A stretch of DNA of 18,623 nucleotides from Clostridia bacterium. Its GTDB lineage: Bacteria; Bacillota; Clostridia; Christensenellales; Aristaeellaceae. Within the stretch, counting starts at the first letter, position 1, and every line of letters starts with the position of its first letter. A program made the translations under genes and the position numbers. The DNA lies in NCBI GenBank assembly GCA_016297535.1, contig JAEDGL010000036.1:1-18623 (forward strand), read 5' to 3'. Positions 1 to 7,308 of this stretch are shown one piece after another. Under the pieces are notes generated by a model that had not been told where the DNA came from, made no database searches, and saw only the letters and a program-made list of their open reading frames with translations.

Positions 1-31
1 CCGTCTGATGAACAATGGTTTGAAGGGGCAT
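1..31 (-). CDS. 5' end of an unidentified gene, cut by the window edge
   Basis: An ATG at 29-31 on the minus strand is preceded by a perfect AGGAGG (40-45) with an 8-base spacer. The frame is open to the window edge and gives MPLQTIVHQT. It starts just after the stop of the alpha/beta hydrolase gene (35-37), so the Shine-Dalgarno lies inside the end of that gene, as expected for the next cistron of the same operon. Ten residues are too few to assign a family. The start is convincing because of the ribosome binding site and operon spacing; the function is unknown. Confidence 0.6.
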   Translation of the reverse strand, partial: MPLQTIVHQT

Positions 32-34
32 GGC

Positions 35-724
35 TTATTCCTCCTGTCTGACATAGCTGCGCAGCACCCGGCCGATCAACGGGGTGTCATACATACCAAA
101 CGCCTGCGTAGAATGGCCTTCATCAGTCATATGCAGCTGCACGGACTTCAGGCGCGCCAGGGCCAACGAATGCTCTTCGATGGGCACTGCCTGATCGTTG
201 ACTCCGTGGCAGAGCACAATGGGAACATTCGGAAGCCGGCATACCCGGCGTGCCGGATTGTTTTGTTGCAGCGCATCCATCAGGGGCTGCCCGCTCAATC
301 CCCATGCTTTTTCCAGAGACGAAAGATGGATTTTTTCCACATCCCAAACGGTAAAAATCCCCACCAGTGCAGCTACGCGATGCGGATATTCCTGCGCGAA
401 ACGAAACATCTGGCACCCGCCCGCAGAGGTGGCCATGGGGACGCAGCGGGCGCGATAGCCGTGGGTGAGCATCCAGTTGTACAAAGCGACGATTCTGGCA
501 AAGCCTTCATCCCTGGCCCATACGTCCTGCCCCATGCTGATGGCTGCAAACGCGCACCCGTTTTGCAGTGCCAGATCGCGTTGACGGATATAGAAGGCTA
601 CGTCACGGTAGCTGAGCGCTTCACGGCCACTGCCATGAATGCCAAGCACCCAGGATCGGGCAGGCCGGTTTGGGGAGACCAGATAAACCTGGCCTCCCGC
701 AAGTTCCAAAAGTTGTTCCTTCAT
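35..724 (-). CDS. Small alpha/beta hydrolase (esterase/acyl hydrolase-like)
   Basis: The 229-residue protein has an alpha/beta-hydrolase layout. There is an HGSG oxyanion-hole motif at residues 30-33, a candidate nucleophile S100 in ATSAGG, a candidate acid D177 in HGVNDQAVP, and a candidate histidine H204 in EGHST. It has no signal peptide or membrane segment, so it is probably cytoplasmic. The nucleophile elbow is A-T-S-A-G rather than the usual G-x-S-x-G, which occurs in some family members but makes the exact class uncertain. The ATG at 724 was chosen because GGAAG lies about 7 bases upstream and it follows the PIG-L stop (727) by two bases; a longer frame reaches further upstream but has no better signal. 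It is co-transcribed with sialidase-like and deacetylase-like genes, so removal of O-acetyl or similar ester groups from an imported sugar is a reasonable inference. A peptidase or lipase role cannot be excluded. Confidence 0.8.
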   Translation of the reverse strand: MKEQLLELAGGQVYLVSPNRPARSWVLGIHGSGREALSYRDVAFYIRQRDLALQNGCAFAAISMGQDVWARDEGFARIVALYNWMLTHGYRARCVPMATSAGGCQMFRFAQEYPHRVAALVGIFTVWDVEKIHLSSLEKAWGLSGQPLMDALQQNNPARRVCRLPNVPIVLCHGVNDQAVPIEEHSLALARLKSVQLHMTDEGHSTQAFGMYDTPLIGRVLRSYVRQEE

Positions 725-726
725 CG

Positions 727-1575
727 TTATTCTTCCGGCAGATCGCGCACACACAGGGTGGAATAGCTGCGGTGCGAGGTGAGGTTGTCAAAACCGAGGG
801 CGTATTCCGTAATCGGAAGCAGGGCATGGGTTTCGTTGCGTTCGCGAACAAAGGCTTCGGCAAAGTTGACCCCTGCGCTTCGGCCCCGGTCGCCGTCGTG
901 GCTTTCCAAAAATTTGTTGGCAAAGTCGCCATGATAGGCCTGGCTTTGAAAGCAGTTCATCGCCCTCTTTTTAAGGCCGATCACGGGCGTTATGTCGATG
1001 TATACATCGTTGCGGGGCTGAACAGACCAGAATGCGCCGCGCGCTGTGGTGGGGAGCTTGGTCATAAAAATCTGCTTGACATGGTACTGGCCCCTGCCAT
1101 CCAGATTTTCCAGATACATGCCCACTTCATTAAGTGCGGCAAAAATCATGGTGGTAATCAGGGAGTGGCACTCGGTGTGCGTTTGATCAAAGGGATAGTC
1201 CGTCAGCAGAATATCCGGCTGCTCATCGGCAATCAGCCGGGCAATTTGATGCACCAGCTCCGGTTCCACTGCAATTTTGTTGTCATCCTCTCCCAGCATG
1301 ATTACGTGCTTTACACCCAGAATATCCGCCGCACGCAGCAATTCGTCATGCTTGACCCGGATGACTTCCTCGCGGCTGGCGCCCATGCGCGCCTGATCCG
1401 GATTGGCCTTGCGCCATTCCTCGGAAAACATGTTCGGGTGCAGGCGCGCGCCATGAGTGACAGCAACAATGACAACATCATCACCGTTTGCAGCATGAAG
1501 AGCCAGGGTTCCGCCGCAATCGGTTATCGGGTCGGCAGGATGGGCATAGATGGCCATTATTTTCAGTTTACGCAT
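727..1575 (-). CDS. PIG-L/LmbE-type deacetylase homologue with altered catalytic motif
   Basis: This 282-residue protein begins KIMAIYAHPADPITDCGGT, which aligns with the PIG-L/LmbE signature AHPDDE...GGTLA. Family members are zinc enzymes that remove N-acetyl groups from GlcNAc-type sugars. H12 and D15 match the zinc ligands and H137 in the DQTHTECH segment matches the third. The first Asp of the motif, the general base in characterised enzymes, is Ala14, and the following Glu is Pro16. The protein may use another base, act on another bond, or be a binding protein. There is no signal peptide, so it is cytoplasmic. The start at 1575 has AGGAG about 10 bases upstream and overlaps the end of the preceding sialidase-like gene (stop 1568-1570) by 8 bases, indicating tight translational coupling. 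Family placement is confident; catalytic activity is not. Confidence 0.85.
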   Translation of the reverse strand: MRKLKIMAIYAHPADPITDCGGTLALHAANGDDVVIVAVTHGARLHPNMFSEEWRKANPDQARMGASREEVIRVKHDELLRAADILGVKHVIMLGEDDNKIAVEPELVHQIARLIADEQPDILLTDYPFDQTHTECHSLITTMIFAALNEVGMYLENLDGRGQYHVKQIFMTKLPTTARGAFWSVQPRNDVYIDITPVIGLKKRAMNCFQSQAYHGDFANKFLESHDGDRGRSAGVNFAEAFVRERNETHALLPITEYALGFDNLTSHRSYSTLCVRDLPEE

Positions 1576-2749
1576 GAGCCGTTCTCTCCTTTGTGATGCG
1601 GATGAGCTGACTGAACATCGCTTTGCGCGGATATCCATCGCCTGGATCATAATTGAAATCACTGAAAGCCAGCATACATGTGTTTTGATCCACAGCCATC
1701 AGCTGGGTGTAGCCGCAGGTATCCGCCGTCGGATCCGGATTTTTGGGCAGCACAATGCTTACAGGCTTCGACCAGGTGTATCCGTCATCCCATGAAATCA
1801 TCAGCTCCACGCCGGGCCTGCCATAGGACAGCACGAGGGCTCCGTTTTCCAGCCGGATCAGATGCGGGTACACGCCATGGGTATGCAGATACCGGGGTCT
1901 GGTCCAGGTTGCGCCCGCGTCCTCGCTTCGGCAAAGGTACATGGGGCCCAGCTCGCGGTGCGTGGTGCGGATTATGCACATCATTCGCCTGTCATCCAAA
2001 AAGCACATATCCGGCTCCAGAAAGCCGCGGCGCTTATCGGAATAGGCCTGCGGATCCACGCTCAGCTCCGGCTCGTAGGGGATGGTTCCGATTTCATGAA
2101 AGGAGTGTGCGTTGTCATCCGAACGCAGCAGGTAAACCCAGTCGCGGCTGTCGGGCGTACCATCCTCACGCAGCTTGAAGTTGTAAATAAGAAGGTATGG
2201 CTTGCCATCCGGTCCCAGCCAGAACTTGTTGGCGCGTGCCTGCATCGCCGGAAGAAAACCGTCAAACGCACAGCGGATACCGCCTTTTTCCTCCATCGCT
2301 GCATGTTCGAGCTTCCATTGCGTTTCGCCTGCTTTTTTGCGCAGCAGGCTGAAACCGCCAACCTCCGGCGGAAGCTGGTCGTTTCGGTAGCAGGTATAGT
2401 GGCGGCCATTGATGGTAAACGCGCCTGCGGCTTCAGGCAGCTCCAGCTCTGCCGTCAGGGCAGATTTGCCCGAATAGCTGCAAACCAGATCTCCGTTGGG
2501 CAACCGGAGAGCGCGCGCCTCGTTGTAACGATCCTCATCCCTGCACCATTCCCAGGCAAGGCAGGCTGCATCCGTTTGGTATACCCAGCCAGGCAGACCA
2601 TAAGCGCTGTAGTGATCAGCCGCATCGCTGAAATGGTAATAATACCTGCCCTCTTTTTTACACAGGGAAGGAAACTGATAGGGGCCCCACTCCCGTACTC
2701 TGCGGGGAGCGCTTTCCACCAGCACTCTGTCGAATAACTGTATGGCCAT
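1568..2749 (-). CDS. Sialidase-superfamily (BNR/Asp-box) protein, cytoplasmic
   Basis: The 393-residue protein has two clear Asp-box motifs, SEDAGATW (275-282) and SWDDGYTW (319-326), and a degenerate one near 210-217. These turns are hallmarks of six-bladed sialidase-type beta-propellers. Further superfamily-like features are an EPDMCF strand with E245, R261, and the SYGRPGVE segment with R311. The N-terminal segment where GH33 sialidases carry F/Y-R-I-P reads PYQFPSL, so the first arginine of the triad is not evident. There is no signal peptide, so it would act on an imported oligosaccharide or be non-hydrolytic. ATG 2749 is preferred over the in-frame GTG at 2758 because GAGGTG lies 6 bases upstream of the ATG, whereas the GTG falls inside that ribosome binding site. 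A paralogue-like Asp-box gene lies two genes upstream. Exo-sialidase activity is possible but not shown. Confidence 0.8.
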   Translation of the reverse strand: MAIQLFDRVLVESAPRRVREWGPYQFPSLCKKEGRYYYHFSDAADHYSAYGLPGWVYQTDAACLAWEWCRDEDRYNEARALRLPNGDLVCSYSGKSALTAELELPEAAGAFTINGRHYTCYRNDQLPPEVGGFSLLRKKAGETQWKLEHAAMEEKGGIRCAFDGFLPAMQARANKFWLGPDGKPYLLIYNFKLREDGTPDSRDWVYLLRSDDNAHSFHEIGTIPYEPELSVDPQAYSDKRRGFLEPDMCFLDDRRMMCIIRTTHRELGPMYLCRSEDAGATWTRPRYLHTHGVYPHLIRLENGALVLSYGRPGVELMISWDDGYTWSKPVSIVLPKNPDPTADTCGYTQLMAVDQNTCMLAFSDFNYDPGDGYPRKAMFSQLIRITKERTAHA

Positions 2750-2764
2750 AAGCTTCACCTCGTT

Positions 2765-3670
2765 TTATACCTTTTCAAGCACTTTTGCCACATTGGCGAT
2801 ATCGGCTTCATCCAGCTCGTAGCCCAGTTGAACCGCCTTTGCAGAGCACAGTCCCTTAAAGGAAAGCGCCACCTTGACGGCCTGGCTGAACAGCGCGGCA
2901 CTGCTTTTGCCGCCTTTGAGCGCTGTAAACACAGCCATCAGGCGGTTGACCCGCTGCTGCAGCTGGGAAACCTTTTGAAGATTGTTCTCGCGGCCTGCCC
3001 TGTACATTTCCACAAAGAGATCGGGACGGATGGCGCACAGGGCGTTGAGCATTTCCATGTGATAGATGGCACTGTAGCCTGCCATGCCGTCGCCACCGGC
3101 CATAATCACAAATTCGTCCTCGGGGCCAAGCAGCGTTGAAAGGGTCATCAGGCGCGCGGCATCGTTATGCGTATCCTTGATGCCAATCAGATTGGGATGA
3201 TCCTTAAGCTTCATCACGGTCGGAATATCCACTTTGGAGGGAAGCCGGGTCATATGATTGTAGATGATCAGGGGCAGTGGGCTGTGATCCGCCGCATAGG
3301 TATAATATTCCACCAGTTCGTCCTGCGTATGGTGGTGAAACTGCGGCGGCATAAGTACCACGGCATCCGCGCCGTTATCCGCCATGGCCCTGGCGTTTTC
3401 CATGGCCTGCGCAAGAGAGCCCTCACTGATATTGGCCAGAATGGTCAGGCCTCCGCGGTTGTGGCTGGCGGCAGTTTTTACACACTCGCGACGTTGCTGG
3501 GCCGTCATGGCAAAGTATTCGCCGGTGGAAGAGGGCCACAGGACGCCTGTGATCCCGTTTTCGGCATAGTAATCCATGAGGGCGGCAACAGCAGCCGTAT
3601 CAAGGCTTCCATTTTCACAGACAGGCGTGACGGAAGCCGTCATCACACCACGGAACCTTGACATATCCAT
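2765..3670 (-). CDS. DapA/NanA-family Schiff-base aldolase or lyase
   Basis: The 301-residue protein is the usual length for the dihydrodipicolinate synthase/N-acetylneuraminate lyase TIM-barrel family. These enzymes form a Schiff base between a lysine and a 2-keto acid. Visible residues are SSTGE (47-51), which binds the carboxylate, Y137 in IIYNHM, and the candidate Schiff-base lysine K165 in GIKDTHND. After YN the usual Pro-containing loop is replaced by HMTRLPSKVD, apparently longer than usual, so substrate choice is likely unusual. It sits between two sialidase-like genes, which favours cleavage of a sialic acid-like or other 2-keto-3-deoxy sugar acid over lysine biosynthesis. The start at 3670 shares one base with the upstream stop (TGATG overlap) and has AGGAG 8 bases upstream; a second ATG at 3664 is less well placed. 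No NanE, NanK or NagA homologue is visible in the window. Confidence 0.85.
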   Translation of the reverse strand: MDMSRFRGVMTASVTPVCENGSLDTAAVAALMDYYAENGITGVLWPSSTGEYFAMTAQQRRECVKTAASHNRGGLTILANISEGSLAQAMENARAMADNGADAVVLMPPQFHHHTQDELVEYYTYAADHSPLPLIIYNHMTRLPSKVDIPTVMKLKDHPNLIGIKDTHNDAARLMTLSTLLGPEDEFVIMAGGDGMAGYSAIYHMEMLNALCAIRPDLFVEMYRAGRENNLQKVSQLQQRVNRLMAVFTALKGGKSSAALFSQAVKVALSFKGLCSAKAVQLGYELDEADIANVAKVLEKV

Positions 3671-4785
3671 CAGGCATTCTCCTTTCCATAACCAAGCACC
3701 TCATCCAGCCGGTAACTCAGCTGTACCAGGTCGCATTTTTGCTCAAAGGTTTCGCGCTGGTCCCTGTCGCAGGTGATGTAGGTAATGACATGCAGCAGTC
3801 CATCCTGCGTATAGACAACGGGATAGTGGCCATCCTGCCGGGGAAAGCGGGGCTCATCCAGACGGACGCGGGAAAGAATCTCCAGAGTGCAGGGATCGAT
3901 GCGGAAAAGATCGCAGCTCATCATGCGGTTATGCGAGTCCTCGTTCCACTGGCGTGTAAACAGGCATAGCTCTCCTTTAATCCAATACAGGCGCGGACGG
4001 CCCGTAAGCGTAAAGAAATCTGTGGTTGCACGGTAATCCCGCGAGCGCAGTACCCGATAGTTTTCATCCAGCACCACCAAATGCTGGCCGGAGGCAAAGT
4101 CATCAGCGCTGCTTTGGCGATCATGTCGGTCGGTCTCTCCCCGGGTAAAAATCAGAAAGCCCTCGTCGCACCCCAGCAGCGCGCATTCGTTAAAGGAAAA
4201 ACCGAAAAGCTCCTTCAGGTTGGCGCAGAATTCCCAGGTTTCGCCGCTGTCTCGGGAGGTGATCAGGTGCACCTCGCGATCACGCCCTCCCGTCTGGTAC
4301 GGAAAGGTCATCACCAGCATCCACACCTGATTTTCCTTTGCAATCAGGTCCATGGCATAGCCGTACTCGATCCCGTTAATCACGCCAACCGGGCGGCTGA
4401 CCGGATAGGTTTTTCCGCCATCATGGCTGCGCAGTTCCCACAGGCCGGTGCGATGGTTGGTTTTGCACTGCTGCATATCGATGTACACGCACACATCGCC
4501 GTTTGGCATGCTGACAATCTCGCCCATCTGCGGGGTAAAGCCAGCCTTCTCATAGATCACGCGCACATCCTGCACCTGCTGTTTGGGCGCATTCAGAGTA
4601 ACCTGCGTCAGGCTGGACTGTTCATCTCCCCAGTGCTTTTGACCGGATTTGACGGTAACAAGTACATTGTTTCCGCAGCGTGTTAGCGCAGGAAAGGCAT
4701 AATACGTTTTGTAATCCGTTGCCTGTGTACGCAGAATACGCCATTCCTGTTTCCACTCAGGACGGTACAGCAGGGTATGATCCAT
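3670..4785 (-). CDS. Second sialidase-like (Asp-box) protein, cytoplasmic
   Basis: The 371-residue protein has Asp-box motifs SHDGGKTY (120-127) and SRDSGETW (177-184), consistent with a sialidase-type beta-propeller. Its N-terminal YYAFPAL (28-34) lines up well with the FRIPAL segment of GH33 enzymes, but the triad arginine is replaced by Ala30. KHWGDE (50-55) follows where sialidases place acidic catalytic or binding residues. No signal peptide is present. The start at 4785 has a strong GGAGGTG with an 8-base spacer. It ends in a one-base overlap with the aldolase gene. It may hydrolyse a non-sialic acid sugar, or recognise sugar without cleaving. It is only distantly similar by eye to the 393-residue Asp-box protein in the same operon, so the two probably have different substrates rather than being a recent duplication. 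Confidence 0.75.
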   Translation of the reverse strand: MDHTLLYRPEWKQEWRILRTQATDYKTYYAFPALTRCGNNVLVTVKSGQKHWGDEQSSLTQVTLNAPKQQVQDVRVIYEKAGFTPQMGEIVSMPNGDVCVYIDMQQCKTNHRTGLWELRSHDGGKTYPVSRPVGVINGIEYGYAMDLIAKENQVWMLVMTFPYQTGGRDREVHLITSRDSGETWEFCANLKELFGFSFNECALLGCDEGFLIFTRGETDRHDRQSSADDFASGQHLVVLDENYRVLRSRDYRATTDFFTLTGRPRLYWIKGELCLFTRQWNEDSHNRMMSCDLFRIDPCTLEILSRVRLDEPRFPRQDGHYPVVYTQDGLLHVITYITCDRDQRETFEQKCDLVQLSYRLDEVLGYGKENA

Positions 4786-4819
4786 GGAAACTTCACCTCC
4801 GTGTGACGAATGAGAAAAT

Positions 4820-4851
4820 GGGGGTGAGGCATGAGAACACGCCTCACCCCC
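4820..4851 (-). terminator. Intercistronic hairpin after the binding-protein gene
   Basis: Perfect 11-bp arms GGGGGTGAGGC (4820-4830) and its complement (4841-4851) enclose a 10-base loop. In the transcribed (minus) direction it follows the solute-binding protein stop by about 30 bases and is followed by ATTTTCTCATT, only a weak U-tract. It therefore looks like a partial terminator or 3'-end stabiliser that leaves more transporter mRNA than enzyme mRNA. Confidence 0.7.
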
Positions 4852-4880
4852 GATGGATGAATCAAGGAGTGTTCAGTCAA

Positions 4881-6377
4881 TTACCGGTTGCTTTCGATGT
4901 AGGCAACCATGTCTTCCACGACCTGGGCATAGCCCATCTCGTAATATTTGGCCAGCGCCTCGTCCCATGCATCCACAGACAGTTCGCCGACGATGATCTT
5001 GGAGCGCACCACATCCAGCTCGCTCTTATACTCAAGAAGCATGGTCTCCTGAGCGGAAGCGGGAACATAGCCGTAATCCAGCGTGGGCACGGTGATGGCC
5101 ACGGCGTCGGCAATCGCCTTCTTGGCAAACGCCTTCTGCTCGGGGCTCAGGTTGATGCCTACAAAGTAGTCGGGATCGGTATAGCGGCGAAGCAGGGTAA
5201 CGTAAGAACGAATGCCGGAGTACTCGGAATAGGCATCGGTGGCAAACTTGTTGCCCTCCGCATCCTCATCCCAGTGAATGCCCTTTACGCCATAGTTCAT
5301 CAGATCCCAGCCTTCGTCGCTGAGCAGATAATCCAGTACTTTCAGAGCAGCGTCCTCCTTGCCCTCACAGGACAGCGTCAGACCGTAGAAGGAGTAGATG
5401 TTGCCGCCAAAGGTGGAGCCGGCCTTGGTTACGCCATCCTTATCCTTAATGCCCACGATGTAGGCAACCTCGGCATCGGGGAAGTTGGCCTTCAGGTTGT
5501 CTTCATAGGTGCTGATCCAGCCGCCGAAGAAACGGGCCATGCCGGCGGCACCCACATAGAAACGGTCGCGGAAGGCATTACCGGCATTGGTAGGCCAGGT
5601 GGGATCGATCAGGCCATCCTGCCACAGCTTGGCGGTGTAGGCCAGCGCCTCCTTGTAGCAGTCGTGCTCCAGACAATAGGTTTCGTCCATGTAGGCATAG
5701 GTTCCGTCATGCTCCTGCCAGCCGCGGCAGCCAAAGGCGTAGGCAGCAAAGGGAGTGAGAATACCGTTGCCGCTGTCAACAAGGCCCCAGGTATCCTGTA
5801 CACCGTTGCCATCGGGATCGCCATAGGTAAAGGCGTAGCAGATATCATAGAATTCCTGCTGCGTCAGCAATCCATCCTCAGGCAGGGTAATGCCCAGCTT
5901 GTCGCACCAGTCCTTACGGATAAGCCAGCCATCCTGACGGACAATGGTGTTGCGGGCAATTCCGTACAGCGTGCCGCCGCCGGAAGCCCTCAGTGCGGAG
6001 TAGGAGGAGGGATCAACATATTGGGAAAGGTTTTCATACTGAGGAATCAGATCGTCCAGCGGAAGGAGCACTTCGCTTTCCACGGCGTTGATCCAGGCGG
6101 CTCCGGTGGTGCTGGGGAACTGGATGATGTCCGGGTAATCGCCGTCGGCCATCATCAGGTTGAGAGACTCCTCGTAGCTGTTGATCGGGGGCATAACCCA
6201 CTCAATGTCCACACCGGTGGCAGCCTCAACTTTGGCAACGTAGGGATCGGTCTCAGGGTTGAATTCAGAAGGCATTTGCAGGAAAATGGAGATCGTTGGC
6301 CTTTCATCGGCCAAAGCCGTGGGCGCGAGACCCAGCACCATCATTGCTGCCAGCACAAGAGCCAGAATTCGTTTCAT
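4881..6377 (-). CDS. Extracellular solute-binding protein of a sugar ABC transporter
   Basis: The 498-residue protein starts MKRILALVLAAMMVLGLAP with a typical Sec signal peptide, and cleavage is likely after A23 (TALA before DE). The mature part resembles family 1 solute-binding proteins of the LplA/YtcQ type: an N-terminal strand (PTISIFLQM), a PYVAKVEAATGVDIEWV segment, DGDYPDII, and a Trp/Tyr-rich sugar-binding body. It would capture an oligosaccharide outside the membrane and deliver it to the two permeases encoded just upstream. No ATPase gene is present, as is usual for this class, where a shared MsmX-type ATPase serves several transporters. Notably no lipobox cysteine is seen near the cleavage site. 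The start at 6377 has AAAGGAGG with an 8-base spacer. Confidence 0.92.
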   Translation of the reverse strand: MKRILALVLAAMMVLGLAPTALADERPTISIFLQMPSEFNPETDPYVAKVEAATGVDIEWVMPPINSYEESLNLMMADGDYPDIIQFPSTTGAAWINAVESEVLLPLDDLIPQYENLSQYVDPSSYSALRASGGGTLYGIARNTIVRQDGWLIRKDWCDKLGITLPEDGLLTQQEFYDICYAFTYGDPDGNGVQDTWGLVDSGNGILTPFAAYAFGCRGWQEHDGTYAYMDETYCLEHDCYKEALAYTAKLWQDGLIDPTWPTNAGNAFRDRFYVGAAGMARFFGGWISTYEDNLKANFPDAEVAYIVGIKDKDGVTKAGSTFGGNIYSFYGLTLSCEGKEDAALKVLDYLLSDEGWDLMNYGVKGIHWDEDAEGNKFATDAYSEYSGIRSYVTLLRRYTDPDYFVGINLSPEQKAFAKKAIADAVAITVPTLDYGYVPASAQETMLLEYKSELDVVRSKIIVGELSVDAWDEALAKYYEMGYAQVVEDMVAYIESNR

Positions 6378-6434
6378 TGGGGAAACCTCCTTTTTGATAT
6401 TCTCTAACGGGATCTCGCCCGCTTGATTCGTTTG

Positions 6435-7292
6435 TCAGCCCTTCACAGCGCCAACCATAACGCCCTTGACGAAGAAGCGCTGGATAAAGGGATACACGCA
6501 CATAATGGGCAGAATGGCCACCACAATCACTGCATACTTGACGCTTTGCGCCGGGATGGCGGCAATATCGGTGTTATCATTGAGCAGGGTTTCGGTCTGG
6601 CTGACCAGCTCGCGAAGCACCAGCTGCAGCGTCCAGTTTTCACGGCTGCGGATGTAAAGGATCCCGTTGAAATAGCTGTTCCACTTGCCAACCGCATAAA
6701 ACAGGGTGAGGGTGGCAAGAATGGGGCCGGACAGAGGCAGCACCACGCGAACAAAAATGTTCAGATCGGTTGCTCCGTCGATATAGGCGGATTCCTTGAG
6801 GCTTGCAGGGATTCCCTCAAAGGAGTTTTTCATCAGGATCATGTTGTACACGCTCAAAGCGCCGGGAATCATCAGCGCCCAGAGAGAATCGATCATATCC
6901 AGCGATCGCACCAGATAATAGTTGGGAATCATGCCGCCGTTGAAAAACATGGTAAATACGATGAGAGACATAAAAATCCTGCGCCCCTTCAAATCCAGCA
7001 CGGACAGGGGATAAGCAAGCGTGGCGGTGAGAAACATGGAAATCATCGTGCCCCCGACGGTGATGAGAAGGGTGTTTTTGTAGCTGGACAGGATAAGATG
7101 ATGGGTCAGGATCCAGCGGTAGGAGGACGCATCAAAATCGTGCGGGAAAATCATCAGTGGATGGTTGGCATAGCCGTTCTCGCTGCTGAGGGAAACAGCC
7201 ACTACGTTCAGAAGAGGATACAGCATGATCGCAGCAACCAGTGCCAGCAGCGCGTAAATACCAAAATCGCCAATGGAAAATTTGCGCTTCAT
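6435..7292 (-). CDS. Carbohydrate ABC transporter permease, YtcP/LplC type
   Basis: This 285-residue membrane protein has about six hydrophobic segments (near residues 10-33, 73-96, 107-120, 137-154, 186-203 and 252-270). The cytoplasmic EAA loop reads LKESAYIDGATDLNIFVRVVLP within 165-186, the contact site for the ATPase. The C-terminal FVKGVMVGAVKG is typical for this permease class. It pairs with the upstream LplB-type permease to form the channel. ATG 7292 was chosen because AAAGGAGG lies 7 bases upstream; the longer in-frame extension would overlap the upstream gene and lacks a signal. It is 57 bases before the binding-protein start. The imported sugar cannot be read from the permease itself; the neighbouring enzymes suggest an acid-sugar-bearing glycan. 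Confidence 0.93.
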   Translation of the reverse strand: MKRKFSIGDFGIYALLALVAAIMLYPLLNVVAVSLSSENGYANHPLMIFPHDFDASSYRWILTHHLILSSYKNTLLITVGGTMISMFLTATLAYPLSVLDLKGRRIFMSLIVFTMFFNGGMIPNYYLVRSLDMIDSLWALMIPGALSVYNMILMKNSFEGIPASLKESAYIDGATDLNIFVRVVLPLSGPILATLTLFYAVGKWNSYFNGILYIRSRENWTLQLVLRELVSQTETLLNDNTDIAAIPAQSVKYAVIVVAILPIMCVYPFIQRFFVKGVMVGAVKG

Positions 7293-7308
7293 GGGCTCGC
7301 CTCCTTTC

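Noticed and set aside
2765..3670. The lyase as dihydrodipicolinate synthase of lysine biosynthesis
   Set aside because: The loop after the active-site tyrosine is atypical and the neighbours are sialidase-like and sugar-transport genes, not lysine genes.
4680..6407. 575-codon open frame on the plus strand
   Set aside because: It lies opposite the binding-protein gene, which has a signal peptide, ribosome binding site and family features; the plus-strand translation is compositionally odd and has no recognisable domain.
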